A stretch of DNA of 22,548 nt from Zoogloeaceae bacterium (GCA_031290955.1 JAISLJ010000220.1:1-22548), one strand, 5' to 3'. Positions 7,241-15,905 are shown, counted from the first letter of the stretch. The notes: generated from the letters alone by a model not told the origin. Program-made: numbers and translations.

Positions 7241-8361
7241 ACACGCCGCATGAACCGGAAAAGGGAAATTGCCGTCCGCAGGATTGCCGTCCGCAGGATT
7301 GCCGTCCGCAGGATTGCCGTCCGCAGGACCGTGCGCAGGACTTGTATGCGCCGGTGTGGCGGCATTTGCTTGCCTGGCGCGCGCGGCTGCCGCATGCGCT
7401 TTTGTTTTCCGGGCCGCGCGGGCTGGGCAAGGTTGAGCTGGCGCTGGCCTTTGCCGGCGCCCTGCTGTGCGAATCGCCGACGCCGGAAGGTGAAGCCTGC
7501 GGTCGCTGCCTGGCTTGCCGCTGGTTTGCGCAGGGGAATCATCCGGATTTGCGCCTGTTGCTGCCCGAAGCCCTGCGCCTGAAGGAGGAAGACGAGGGCA
7601 AGGCCGCGAAGGAGGAAAAGAAGGGCCGCGCCGGACAGGAAATCACCATCGACCAGGTGCGGGCGCTGGATGATTTCCTTGCCGTGGGCACACACCGCCA
7701 GGGGCTGCGGATCATCCTCGCGCATCCGGCGGAAAACCTGAACCGCAACGCTGGGAACGCGCTCCTCAAGATGCTGGAAGAGCCGCCGCCGGAAACCCTG
7801 TTTCTTCTGGTTGCCCATGAGGCGATGCGCCTGCTGCCCACCTTGCGCAGCCGCTGCCAGGGTGTCCCGGTGCCGCTGCCCCTTCCGGAAGCGGGACGCG
7901 CTTTCCTGGAAGCCGCCGGGATCGGGGAAGCCGAAAGCTGGCTGGCGCTGGCGGGCGGCGCGCCCATGCTGGCCCGCGACCTTGCGCGGCGCGGCGCGGG
8001 CTGGATGGACGATCTTCTCCAGATTCTGGCGAAAGGCGGACGGCAGGAAGTCCTGGCGACGGCCATGCAGCTTGAAAAGACGCTGAAGGCCGTGAAGGGC
8101 GAGAATCCCTTGCCGCAACTGGTGGCCTGGGCGCAGAAATGGCTTGTCGACCTGAATCTTGCCGCCCGGAACCTGCCGATCCGCTTCTTCCTGCGCCACC
8201 GCGCCCGGATCACGACCCTGGCCCAGGAAAGCACGCCCTTGCGCCTGAGCCGCTTTTATCGTTCCCTCCTGCGACTGCGACGCGAAAGCGAGCACCCGCT
8301 GAACCTGCGGCTTTTCCTCGAACAATTCCTGTTTGAATACCGCGCCCTGTTCGTTCCCTAG
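7237..8361 (+). CDS. holB: DNA polymerase III subunit delta' (clamp loader)
   Basis: Delta' is part of the clamp-loader complex that opens the beta sliding clamp. The product has 374 residues. After an unusual N-terminal extension (about 35 residues, containing four CRPQD copies) the family sequence starts at LYAPVWRHLLAWRARLPHALLFSGPRGLGK. The P-loop ends in GKV rather than GKT/S, fitting the ATPase-inactive nature of delta'. A zinc module is seen as C, then CGRCLAC. Further motifs are NRNAGNALLKMLEEPPPETLFLLV and the sensor-1 SRC motif in LPTLRSRCQ. A charged Lys/Glu-rich linker lies near residues 113-132. It is coupled to tmk by a 4-bp overlap. A TTG at 7342 could start a shorter form but lacks a well-placed ribosome binding site. 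Confidence 0.94.
   Translation: MNTPHEPEKGNCRPQDCRPQDCRPQDCRPQDRAQDLYAPVWRHLLAWRARLPHALLFSGPRGLGKVELALAFAGALLCESPTPEGEACGRCLACRWFAQGNHPDLRLLLPEALRLKEEDEGKAAKEEKKGRAGQEITIDQVRALDDFLAVGTHRQGLRIILAHPAENLNRNAGNALLKMLEEPPPETLFLLVAHEAMRLLPTLRSRCQGVPVPLPLPEAGRAFLEAAGIGEAESWLALAGGAPMLARDLARRGAGWMDDLLQILAKGGRQEVLATAMQLEKTLKAVKGENPLPQLVAWAQKWLVDLNLAARNLPIRFFLRHRARITTLAQESTPLRLSRFYRSLLRLRRESEHPLNLRLFLEQFLFEYRALFVP
7268..7327 (+). repeat. Perfect 15-bp tandem repeat, four copies, in holB
   Basis: The unit ATTGCCGTCCGCAGG occurs four times without a mismatch and the copies keep frame. They encode CRPQD x 4 (residues 12-31), immediately before the conserved delta' core. Confidence 0.97.
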
Positions 8362-8389
8362 AACCAGTTCAAAGTCTGGGCAGGTTCTA
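8359..8389. terminator. Inverted repeat between convergent holB and tonB-like gene
   Basis: TAGAACC (8359-8365, including the holB stop) and GGTTCTA (8383-8389) form a 7-bp stem; an alternative inner pairing CCAG/CTGG exists in the loop. It sits in the 39-bp gap between two convergent genes, where a two-way terminator is expected, but it has no T-tract. Confidence 0.35.
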
Positions 8390-8400
8390 TCACACCCGAC

Positions 8401-9318
8401 TCACGGGGATTCCAAGTGGTATTCGATGGCGAGGATGAAGGAGAAGGGGTGTTGGCGCAGGGCTTCCGGGACGGGGGTGCGTTGCACGGCTTCGCGCAGC
8501 AGGACGAGGGCCGCTTCGTCCAGAAGGGGGTGGCCGGAAGCCTGTTCCACTTGCAGGCGGATGCGTCCCCCCGTGTTCGCGTCCAGGCGAATCTGGGCGA
8601 TCCCCTCTTCCCGCCGTTCCCGGGCGAGCGCCGGGTAACGCTTGAAGGCCCGGGCGCTGCGTCCCAGGGCAATGCGGTAATCCCGCAGGGCGTCGCTCGC
8701 GGCGGCGGAGAGCGCCGGACGGGCATCCGCAGAACCGCCCTGCCCGGAATCACTGCGCCCGGCGGCAACATTCTTGTCCGGCGCGACATTTCCGGATTCC
8801 GGGCCGCTTTCTTCCGCTGGCGTTTCGCTTGCGGATGCGTGGCTCGGCGCTGCCGTGGTCGTTGCTTCGGCAGCCGTGGCGGCAGAAGCTTGCGCGTTGT
8901 TTGCCTCCGGCAGGGCGATTACGGATCGGGGCGCTTCTGGCGGGATTTCCGGCATTGGCGGGAATTCCCTTGCTTCCCGCGTGAATGCCTTTGGCGCGGG
9001 CGGCTGCGTCCTTGGCTTTGGCGGAATGGCGCTCGGCGGTGTTGCGCGGCGCTCCGGTTCCGGCGCGGCAGCTTGCGACCGGGGATCGGGCGCAGGCGTT
9101 GGCATCTCCGGCGCGGGCCGCAGGGTGGCGGAAAGCGCGTTGCCCAGAGGTGGAAGCGGCGGCATCCGCGCGGGCGTCCAGCCCAGCAGCAGGGAATGCG
9201 CGCACAGGGAAGCGCCCAGCATCCGCCAGGGAAAGCGGGAAATTCGCCAGGACGCGCCCGGAAAATCCGGACGATCCGGCTCCACTTCCCGCTCCGGCGT
9301 TGATTCCCGCGTGCTCAT
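8401..9318 (-). CDS. TonB-family energy transducer protein
   Basis: TonB proteins link the proton-motive force of the inner membrane to outer-membrane receptors. The 305-residue product has the classical three-part layout: a cytoplasmic N-terminus with a membrane segment at about residues 33-48 (MLGASLCAHSLLLGW), a long Pro/Ala/Glu-rich periplasmic linker (about 50-200), and a C-terminal TonB domain at about 215-305. The C-terminal domain shows YPALARERREEGIAQIRL, the ASGHPLLDEAAL segment and PVPEALRQHPFSFILAIEYHL. No exbB, exbD or receptor gene is in the window, so its partner complex is unknown. It starts 39 bp after the AsmA-family gene on the same strand and may be co-transcribed with it. 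Specific identity as the main TonB is not established. Confidence 0.88.
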   Translation of the reverse strand: MSTRESTPEREVEPDRPDFPGASWRISRFPWRMLGASLCAHSLLLGWTPARMPPLPPLGNALSATLRPAPEMPTPAPDPRSQAAAPEPERRATPPSAIPPKPRTQPPAPKAFTREAREFPPMPEIPPEAPRSVIALPEANNAQASAATAAEATTTAAPSHASASETPAEESGPESGNVAPDKNVAAGRSDSGQGGSADARPALSAAASDALRDYRIALGRSARAFKRYPALARERREEGIAQIRLDANTGGRIRLQVEQASGHPLLDEAALVLLREAVQRTPVPEALRQHPFSFILAIEYHLESP

Positions 9319-9357
9319 GGCGCGATGCTCATCCCCATTTCTTGACCCGGCCTGCGC

Positions 9358-11013
9358 TCACTTTTTCCCGGCGGGGGCAGCAGGAACGGACGGGCGACGT
9401 TGCCGCCGCCGTTTTTTCTGTTTCCCAGCGCTCGCGGCTTTTTCCTGCGGCTGGAGTTCCAGCTTGCCGCCGCGCAGCGTCAACCGGCTATCCAGGTTTT
9501 CCAGGAAGATGTCGTGAAAACGCAAGGCGCCAACGCGCACACGACCGGTGACTTCCAGCCGTTCCCACGCGCCGGGAGCTTCGTTTACCGCCGTCCCGGC
9601 ATTGTTGCTGCTGGCGTTGCCGACAACACTGCCGACATTGCCGGATTCCGTCTGTCCGGCGCTGGCTGGCTTCGCTTGCAGGTAAGGGTCAAGGTTCAGG
9701 TGATCCAGCCTTGCCTCCAGCCGCACACGGGGCGGGTCGCGGGCGTCCGCGTTCCAGTCCAGGGAGAGATGGCTGTCGTCAAGCGTTGCCGCGAGGCGTC
9801 CCTTGGCCTCTTGTGTGTCGGGCTGCATTTCCAGGTTTCCTTCCAGGCCGATGCGGGTCGCCTGCCGGAACATCGCGCCGGGCGTGGCGCGCAATTCTCC
9901 TTGCGCCGCATCCAGGCGCAGGAAGCGCGACGTTTCCGGCGAAAAGCCGATATGGATGGAAGTTGCCAGCCGCGCCGCGAATTCCTGCTCCGACCAGCGC
10001 CCCTCGCCCGCCAAGTTCAGGGCTTCGCTTTTCCAGAGGCCCGCTTCCCCGGTCATCGCCGCCATGTCGAGGCGCAGGGAGGCGGGCGCCTTGCCCGTTC
10101 GCGCAAACTGCGCGGCGAGCGTGCGCAGCTCGCCCGCCTCCGCCAGGATGGCCTTTTCCAGTTGGAGTTCCGCCACGAGGCTCTCCGTTTCCTGTTCCGG
10201 GGCAGCGTTCCCCCGCTCCGCTCGACCGGCAAGGACGATATTCTCCAACTGGAGCGAAGCCGGGCCGCCCAGCACCCGGCGTCCGGAGCATTCGAGCCGC
10301 AGGGCGGAATAGCCCCAGCCTTCGCCCTTCAGGACGAGGGAAGGCTGCCGGAGTTCCAGGCGCTGGCGCTCCGCATGCAGGGCATAGAGGCTCTCGAAGC
10401 GCAGGGAAAGATGGTTTGCCTCCCCCATGCGCAGCTTGCCGCCCACTTCCAGCTTGCCCCGCGCCTCCGCCCCCAGACGCCCGGTGCGCAGGTAGAGTTC
10501 GTCGAATTCCAGCCGCCGACTCCCTGCCGCGCCCTCGTCCTGCCAGAGGAGGCGGCCATTCAGGAGCACCACCTTTTCCACCTGAACCTCCATGTCGCCA
10601 TCCACCGCTTCGCCGCGCAGGGCAAGGAGATCATCGAGACTGGTGCTGCCATCGGCATGGCGCGTGACGTGGAGGGAAGGCGCGCGCATCTCGATGCGAT
10701 TGATGACGATTTTGCCGCGCAGGAGCGGCAGGATCTTGATTGCGCCCGAAAAACGCGCCAGCGTGAACACCTCGCTGCCCGCCTCCGGCCCGGCCCCGGA
10801 AAGGCGGATGTCCCCGGCTTCCACGGCCAGGCGCGGCAGGAACCGGAGGCGCACCGGCTGCCCGATGAGCAGATCCCGCCCGGTACGTGCCTTCACCTCC
10901 GCAATCAGGCGCAGCTTTGCGGCCTCGCTGTCAAACCCGGCGCGCAGCGCCAGTATGCCGCCCAGGAAAAGGAGGAGGAAAAAGGCCAGGAGCCAGGTTT
11001 TTTTTCTGCGCAC
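9358..11013 (-). CDS. AsmA family protein, apparently shortened at the C-terminus
   Basis: AsmA-like proteins are inner-membrane-anchored periplasmic proteins linked to outer-membrane lipid homeostasis. The product has 551 residues from a GTG start at 11013. It has a basic N-terminus, one membrane segment at about residues 7-23, then the AsmA N-domain (FDSEAAKLRLIAEVKARTGRDL, RLRFLPRLAVEAGDIRLS, and LLRGKIVINRIEMRAPSLHV). The final recognisable part is RVRVGALRFHDIFLENLDSRLTLRGGKLEL, which in full-length relatives opens the C-terminal AsmA domain. Here it is followed only by a Lys/Arg-rich tail (KQKKRRRQRR and about 15 more residues), so most of that domain is absent. The tonB-like gene begins 39 bp on, leaving no room for the missing part. 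Eight adenines lie just inside the start. Confidence 0.87.
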   Translation of the reverse strand: MRRKKTWLLAFFLLLFLGGILALRAGFDSEAAKLRLIAEVKARTGRDLLIGQPVRLRFLPRLAVEAGDIRLSGAGPEAGSEVFTLARFSGAIKILPLLRGKIVINRIEMRAPSLHVTRHADGSTSLDDLLALRGEAVDGDMEVQVEKVVLLNGRLLWQDEGAAGSRRLEFDELYLRTGRLGAEARGKLEVGGKLRMGEANHLSLRFESLYALHAERQRLELRQPSLVLKGEGWGYSALRLECSGRRVLGGPASLQLENIVLAGRAERGNAAPEQETESLVAELQLEKAILAEAGELRTLAAQFARTGKAPASLRLDMAAMTGEAGLWKSEALNLAGEGRWSEQEFAARLATSIHIGFSPETSRFLRLDAAQGELRATPGAMFRQATRIGLEGNLEMQPDTQEAKGRLAATLDDSHLSLDWNADARDPPRVRLEARLDHLNLDPYLQAKPASAGQTESGNVGSVVGNASSNNAGTAVNEAPGAWERLEVTGRVRVGALRFHDIFLENLDSRLTLRGGKLELQPQEKAASAGKQKKRRRQRRPSVPAAPAGKK

Positions 11014-11059
11014 GGACGGTTGGGAATCCCCGAAGGGAAACGAGAGAAACGAGGGATGC

Positions 11060-11065
11060 TATCAT
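11060..11065 (+). promoter_or_regulatory. Possible -10 element for smc (and asmA-like gene)
   Basis: TATCAT at 11060-11065 lies inside the near-palindrome GCTATCATAGC (11058-11068), which reads TATGAT on the minus strand, in the 96-bp gap between the divergent asmA-like gene and smc. No clear -35 is seen on either strand. Confidence 0.3.
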
Positions 11066-11109
11066 AGCGCCCCCTGCCAGGGTTCTCCAGCAGCGTTTCC
11101 CGATTTTCC

Positions 11110-14100
11110 ATGCGCCTTGCCAAGCTCAAACTCGCCGGTTTCAAATCCTTCGTCGATCCGACCTCAGTGGCCCTGCCGGGGCAGCTTGTGGGCGTGGTCG
11201 GCCCCAACGGCTGCGGCAAATCCAACATCATGGACGCGGTGCGCTGGGTGCTCGGGGAATCGAAAGCCTCCGAACTGCGCGGCGAATCCATGCAGGACGT
11301 GATCTTCAACGGCTCCACCAACCGGAAGCCCGTTGCCCGCGCCTCGGTGGAACTGGTGTTCGACAACGCCCTGGGCCGCGCCCTGGGGCAGTGGAGCCAA
11401 TACACGGAACTGGCGGTCAAGCGCGTCCTGGCCCGCAGCGGGCAATCCGACTACTTCATCAACAACCTGAAGGTGCGCCGGAAGGATATCACCGACCTCT
11501 TCCTTGGCACCGGGCTGGGGCCGCGCGCCTACGCCATCATTGGGCAGGGCATGATCTCCCGCATCATCGAGGCGCGGCCGGATGACCTGCGCGTCTTTCT
11601 GGAAGAAGCCGCCGGCGTGACGCGCTACAAGGAGCGCCGCCGGGAAACCGGGCGGCGGCTGGAGGATACGCGGGAGAACCTCGCCCGCGTCGAGGATATT
11701 CGCCTGGAACTCGCCACGCAGACAGAACGGCTGGAAGCCCAGGCCGAAGTGGCGCGGCAGTACCACGACCACAACCAGCAACTGACAGAAAAGCAACAAC
11801 TCCTGTGGCTCCTGCGCCGGAACGAGGCGCAGGGCGAACAGGCGCGTCTCGCGCTGGAAGTGGGCCGCGCCGAAGCGGAACTGGAAGGCGCAACCGCCAG
11901 CCTGCGCGAGACGGAAACCCGCCTGGAGCATGCGCGGCAGACGCACGACAACGCCGGGGAAGCCCTCCACCAGGCGCAGGGCGCGTTCTACCACGCCAAC
12001 GCGGAAGTCGCCCGGCTGGAAGCGGAGATTCGCCATCGGCGGGAAGTGCGCTTGCAACTGGAAACGCGCCTTGCCCGGCTGGCGCAAGAAGAATCCCACT
12101 GGCAGCAGGAAGCGGAAAAGCTCGCGCAGGATCGCGGGCGCTGGGAGGAATTGCGCCTGCACGCCGCCCAACGCCTGGAAGTGGCGGAAGCCCGTTGTGC
12201 CGAGAGCGCGGCGAGCGTGCCTCAGGCAGAAGAGGACGAGCGCGGGAGGCGCGCGGAAGTGGAGCGGTTGCGCCGGGAAATCGCCCAGGCCGAGCAGCGC
12301 CTGCAAGTGGAACTTGCGCACCGGAGCCACGCGCAACGCAGTCTGGAAACCTTGCGCCAGCGTCGGGAAAAGGCCCGCCGTGATCTCGAACTCGCCTGCG
12401 CGCCGGATGCCGGGGAACTCGCGGCACAGGAAGAAGCCTTGCAGGCGCTGGAAGCGCAACACCGGCAAGCGCAGATGGAAGCGGAGGCGCTGCGCGAACG
12501 CCTCCCGGAAGCGGAAGCGCGTCGCCGGGAGACCGATGCGCGCCTGCAACAGGAGCGCCGCGCCATCGCCGCCGCCGAAGCGCGGCAACGAGCGCTCGCC
12601 CAGATGCAGGAAGCAAGCGGGGCGGACCTCGCAGGCTGGCTGGCGCGGCACGGTCTGACCGAAGCTACGCCCCTGTGGCGGCAATTGACGGTGGAAGCGG
12701 GTTGGGAGAATGCCGTGGAATCCGTCTTGCGCGAGCGCCTGAACGCCCTGCCCGCGCCCGCCTCGTCCAATGTCGGGGATTGGGAGACGGCCCGGCCCGG
12801 CGGCAGGCTCACCCTGCGCCTGCCGCCCGTGGAAACAGTGGCAGCGGCGCATCCGCCCTCTTCCACGCCGGATGCGTCGGACGCACAGAATGCGCCAGAT
12901 GTGCCGGGGCGCATTTCCCCGCACAGTTTGCGCGCGCGTCTTGCGCTTGCCGATCCCGCCTGGGCGGCGCTGCTGGACGAATGGTTCGCGCCGATCTACA
13001 CCGCCGCCAGCCTGGCCGACGCGCTCGCCCGGCGCGAAAAACTGACGCCGGGCACGGCCTTCGTCACTCCGGCGGGCGACCGGGTGGAACGCGGGGCCGT
13101 GAGCTTCTTCGCCCCGGAAGCCGCCGCCGGGCACGGGCTTTTGGAGCGGCAGCGGGAAATTGATGCTCTGGGCGCGCAGCTTGCCGAACGGCTTGCAAGC
13201 GTGGCGGCGCTGGAAGCGGAACTTGCCGGGCAGGACGAAACCTTGCGCGAGACGCGGGCAACGGCGGATCACCTGCGCCGGGAAGCGGAAGAAACCCGGC
13301 GGCAGGCGCATGCCCAGGAGGTGGAAGTGTTGCGTCTTTCCCAGGCGCAGGAGCGCCGCCGGGCGGAAACGGCGCGTCTGGAGGCGGCGCTTGCCGAATT
13401 CGTGGCGGAGGAAGAAGCCGAGCGCGAACGGGAACTGGAGGCCGGGGAGAACATCGCGCAATGGCGCGAGGAGATTGAGGCGCTGCGCCAGCAGGAATAC
13501 ACGGCCCGCACCCATCTGGAAGAAACCGGGGCCGCCCTGCGCGTTGCGCGGGAAGCGCATGCCGCCTGCGAGCGGGAAGCGCGTGACGCCCAGTTTTCCA
13601 GGCGCGAATGCGAAAGCCAGTTGGCGGGGATCGTCTCCGGCTTGCAGGTGGCCGAGCGGGAACTGACGCGCATCAGGACGGACCTGGCCGCCTGCGCGCA
13701 GCAAAAGCAGGAGACCCCGCCCGAACTCTGCGAGGAATCCCTGGCCGTGGCGCTGGCGGCGCGGGACGAGCGGGAAGCGGAACTCGCCCGCCAGCGCGAC
13801 GCGCTGGAAGCGGCGCGGCAGGCCTTGCGCGAACTGGAGGAAGCGCGCCTGCGTGTGGAACAGGCGCAGGAACCCTTGCGTGTGCGCATTGGCGAGCTGA
13901 AGCTGAAGGAGCAGGCGGCGGCCCTGAATGCCGAACAGCTTGCCGGGCAACTGGCGGAAGCCGGGGCGGATGAAGCGCGTCTCACGGCTGCCCTGCCGGG
14001 CGCGAAGCCGCAGGCCCTGGCGCAGGAGATCGGGCGGCTCCAGAAGGCCATCCTTGAATTGGGCGCGGTCAACCTCGCCGCGCTTGAAGAACTGGAGAGC

Positions 14101-14676
14101 GCCCGGGAGCGGCAGGGCTATCTGGAGCGGCAGGCGAACGATCTCGTCGAGGCGATGGAAACGCTCGAAAACGCCATCCGCCGCATCGACCGGGAAACCC
14201 GCGAGCTTCTGCAAAGCACCTTCGATACCGTCAATGCGCATTTCGGGCAGCTTTTCCCGGAACTCTTCGGCGGCGGCAAGGCGGCGCTGGTGATGACCGG
14301 GGAGGAAATCCTCGATGCGGGCGTGCAGGTTTTCGCCCAGCCGCCGGGCAAGAAGAATTCCACCATTCACCTCCTTTCCGGCGGCGAGAAGGCGCTGACG
14401 GCGATTGCGCTCGTGTTCTCCATGTTCCAGTTGAATCCCGCCCCCTTTTGTCTTCTGGACGAGGTGGACGCGCCCCTGGACGATACGAACACGGAGCGTT
14501 TTTGCCAAATGGTGCGTAAAATGTCGGGCCAGACGCAGTTTCTCTTCATCAGCCACAACAAGATCGCCATGGAAATGGCCAACCAGTTGGTGGGCGTGAC
14601 GATGCAGGAATCCGGCGTTTCGCGTGTCGTGGAAGTTGATATGGAAACAGCATTGCAAATGAGGGAATCCGCCTGA
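11110..14676 (+). CDS. smc: Chromosome segregation protein SMC
   Basis: SMC is the core ATPase of the bacterial condensin that organises and segregates the chromosome. The 1188-residue product has the full plan: an N-terminal head with Walker A GPNGCGKS (residues 31-38), the QGMISRIIEARPDDLRVFLEEAAG segment, a long Glu/Arg/Ala-rich coiled coil, a hinge region at about 500-690, a second coiled coil, and a C-terminal head with the signature LSGGEKALTAIAL (about 1088-1100) and Walker B CLLDEVDAPLDDTN. The hinge contains a Pro/Ser/Asp-rich stretch (PPSSTPDASDAQNAPDVPG) that looks like a loop insertion. The ATG at 11110 has a weak leader but starts directly at the conserved MRLAKLKLAGFKSFVDPT. The TGA overlaps the zipA ATG by one base. 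Confidence 0.97.
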   Translation: MRLAKLKLAGFKSFVDPTSVALPGQLVGVVGPNGCGKSNIMDAVRWVLGESKASELRGESMQDVIFNGSTNRKPVARASVELVFDNALGRALGQWSQYTELAVKRVLARSGQSDYFINNLKVRRKDITDLFLGTGLGPRAYAIIGQGMISRIIEARPDDLRVFLEEAAGVTRYKERRRETGRRLEDTRENLARVEDIRLELATQTERLEAQAEVARQYHDHNQQLTEKQQLLWLLRRNEAQGEQARLALEVGRAEAELEGATASLRETETRLEHARQTHDNAGEALHQAQGAFYHANAEVARLEAEIRHRREVRLQLETRLARLAQEESHWQQEAEKLAQDRGRWEELRLHAAQRLEVAEARCAESAASVPQAEEDERGRRAEVERLRREIAQAEQRLQVELAHRSHAQRSLETLRQRREKARRDLELACAPDAGELAAQEEALQALEAQHRQAQMEAEALRERLPEAEARRRETDARLQQERRAIAAAEARQRALAQMQEASGADLAGWLARHGLTEATPLWRQLTVEAGWENAVESVLRERLNALPAPASSNVGDWETARPGGRLTLRLPPVETVAAAHPPSSTPDASDAQNAPDVPGRISPHSLRARLALADPAWAALLDEWFAPIYTAASLADALARREKLTPGTAFVTPAGDRVERGAVSFFAPEAAAGHGLLERQREIDALGAQLAERLASVAALEAELAGQDETLRETRATADHLRREAEETRRQAHAQEVEVLRLSQAQERRRAETARLEAALAEFVAEEEAERERELEAGENIAQWREEIEALRQQEYTARTHLEETGAALRVAREAHAACEREARDAQFSRRECESQLAGIVSGLQVAERELTRIRTDLAACAQQKQETPPELCEESLAVALAARDEREAELARQRDALEAARQALRELEEARLRVEQAQEPLRVRIGELKLKEQAAALNAEQLAGQLAEAGADEARLTAALPGAKPQALAQEIGRLQKAILELGAVNLAALEELESARERQGYLERQANDLVEAMETLENAIRRIDRETRELLQSTFDTVNAHFGQLFPELFGGGKAALVMTGEEILDAGVQVFAQPPGKKNSTIHLLSGGEKALTAIALVFSMFQLNPAPFCLLDEVDAPLDDTNTERFCQMVRKMSGQTQFLFISHNKIAMEMANQLVGVTMQESGVSRVVEVDMETALQMRESA

Positions 14677-15863
14677 TGGATACACTGCAATTGGGCATCG
14701 GCGTGGTCGGCGCGGTCGTGGTGGCGGGCATCATCGCGCATGGCAAATGGCAGGAACGCGCCCAGAAGAAAATGACGGAACGCCTGTTCCAGAAACCCGG
14801 GGAAGACGTGCTCTTCCACCAAAGCCAAAATCACCAGGATCGTCCTGCGGCTCCCGCGGACGGCAATGATTCCGCGGGCAGGCGCAGGCATGGCGGCAGG
14901 CCGGATCGTCGGGAGCCGACGCTTCCCCCGGAGGCGGAGGATGATCTTCCCGAAGAGCCAACGCTCCTTGCCACCGCCGGGCGAACGGGCGCGGAGGATA
15001 AAACCCCGGCCCGGCTCAACCCGCCCCTGCCTGCGGCGCTCCTGCTCCCCGGCGTTGACGCCATTGCCGTCATCGAACTTGCGGAGGCTCTCCCGGCCAG
15101 CCAGATCACGGCCTCGCAATGGCACAACATGCGGCGGCTCAAGAAGCCCGTGCGCTGGGTGGGTTTTAACGAGGCGCGTGGCATCTGGGAGGAATTCGAC
15201 CCTGAAGCGCGGGCGCGCTACCGGCATCTGCGCATCGGCCTGCAATTGGTCGACCGGCGCGGCCCGGCGCGCGACGGCGATTTCCACGCCTTTTCTGCGG
15301 CCATGCAGCAACTGGCGGATGAACACAAGGTCACGGCAGAACTGCCCGACGCCCAAACGGCGCTGGAACAGGCGCGCCAGCTGGACCAGTTCTGTGTGGA
15401 AGTGGATCTCCAGATCGGCGTAAACCTCGTCAGTCGCGACACGGCCTTTCCCGGCGCGAAGATCCACGCGCTGGCCAAGGCCGTCGGCATGACGCTGGCG
15501 ACGGAAGGCATTTACATCCGCGCCAATGAATCCGGCCAGACGCTTTTCATCCTCCAGAACCTGGAGGCGGACGGTTTCACCCCGGAAACCATGCCGACCC
15601 TGCAAACCCACGGCCTCATCTTCCTGTTCGACGTGCCCCATGTGCCGCGTGGTCAACAGGCCTACCAGCAGATGGTCGAGATCGCCCGGCGCTTTGCCGA
15701 AACCCTGGACGGCATCCTGGTCGACGACAACCGCCAGCCTCTGGACGAAGCGCAGTTCGGGCGCATCTGCCAGGAGTTTGTCATCCATCCCCAAGCTGCC
15801 CTGGAAGCCGCCGGCCTCCCCCCCGGCGGCCCCCTCGCCCAGCGCATCTTCAGCGTGCCGTAA
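14676..15863 (+). CDS. zipA: Cell division protein ZipA
   Basis: ZipA anchors FtsZ filaments to the inner membrane during early division. The 395-residue product has an N-terminal membrane segment at about residues 6-21 (GIGVVGAVVVAGIIAH), a basic then acidic/proline-rich linker, and a C-terminal FtsZ-binding domain at about 240-390 (FCVEVDLQIGVNLVSRDTAF, the GIYIRANESGQTLFILQNLE strand pair, and THGLIFLFDVPHV). The start codon shares a base with the smc stop (TGATG) and a GAGGGA lies about 9 nt upstream, so it is translationally coupled to smc. ligA, the usual next gene in this neighbourhood in Betaproteobacteria, is not present; repeat-rich non-coding DNA follows. Confidence 0.9.
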   Translation: MDTLQLGIGVVGAVVVAGIIAHGKWQERAQKKMTERLFQKPGEDVLFHQSQNHQDRPAAPADGNDSAGRRRHGGRPDRREPTLPPEAEDDLPEEPTLLATAGRTGAEDKTPARLNPPLPAALLLPGVDAIAVIELAEALPASQITASQWHNMRRLKKPVRWVGFNEARGIWEEFDPEARARYRHLRIGLQLVDRRGPARDGDFHAFSAAMQQLADEHKVTAELPDAQTALEQARQLDQFCVEVDLQIGVNLVSRDTAFPGAKIHALAKAVGMTLATEGIYIRANESGQTLFILQNLEADGFTPETMPTLQTHGLIFLFDVPHVPRGQQAYQQMVEIARRFAETLDGILVDDNRQPLDEAQFGRICQEFVIHPQAALEAAGLPPGGPLAQRIFSVP

Positions 15864-15905
15864 TCAGCGGAGCGGCAGCCGGGAATCGGAAATCGGGCGG
15901 GGGGA

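Noticed and set aside
7250..7582. A plus-strand frame giving AVRRI repeats across the holB tandem repeat
   Set aside because: It is an out-of-frame reading of the 15-bp repeat inside holB, whose own frame has the delta' motifs.
11164..14685. A 1173-codon open frame antisense to nearly all of smc
   Set aside because: It mirrors a well-supported smc gene, has no recognisable domain, and long antisense frames are expected from the GC-rich codon use here.
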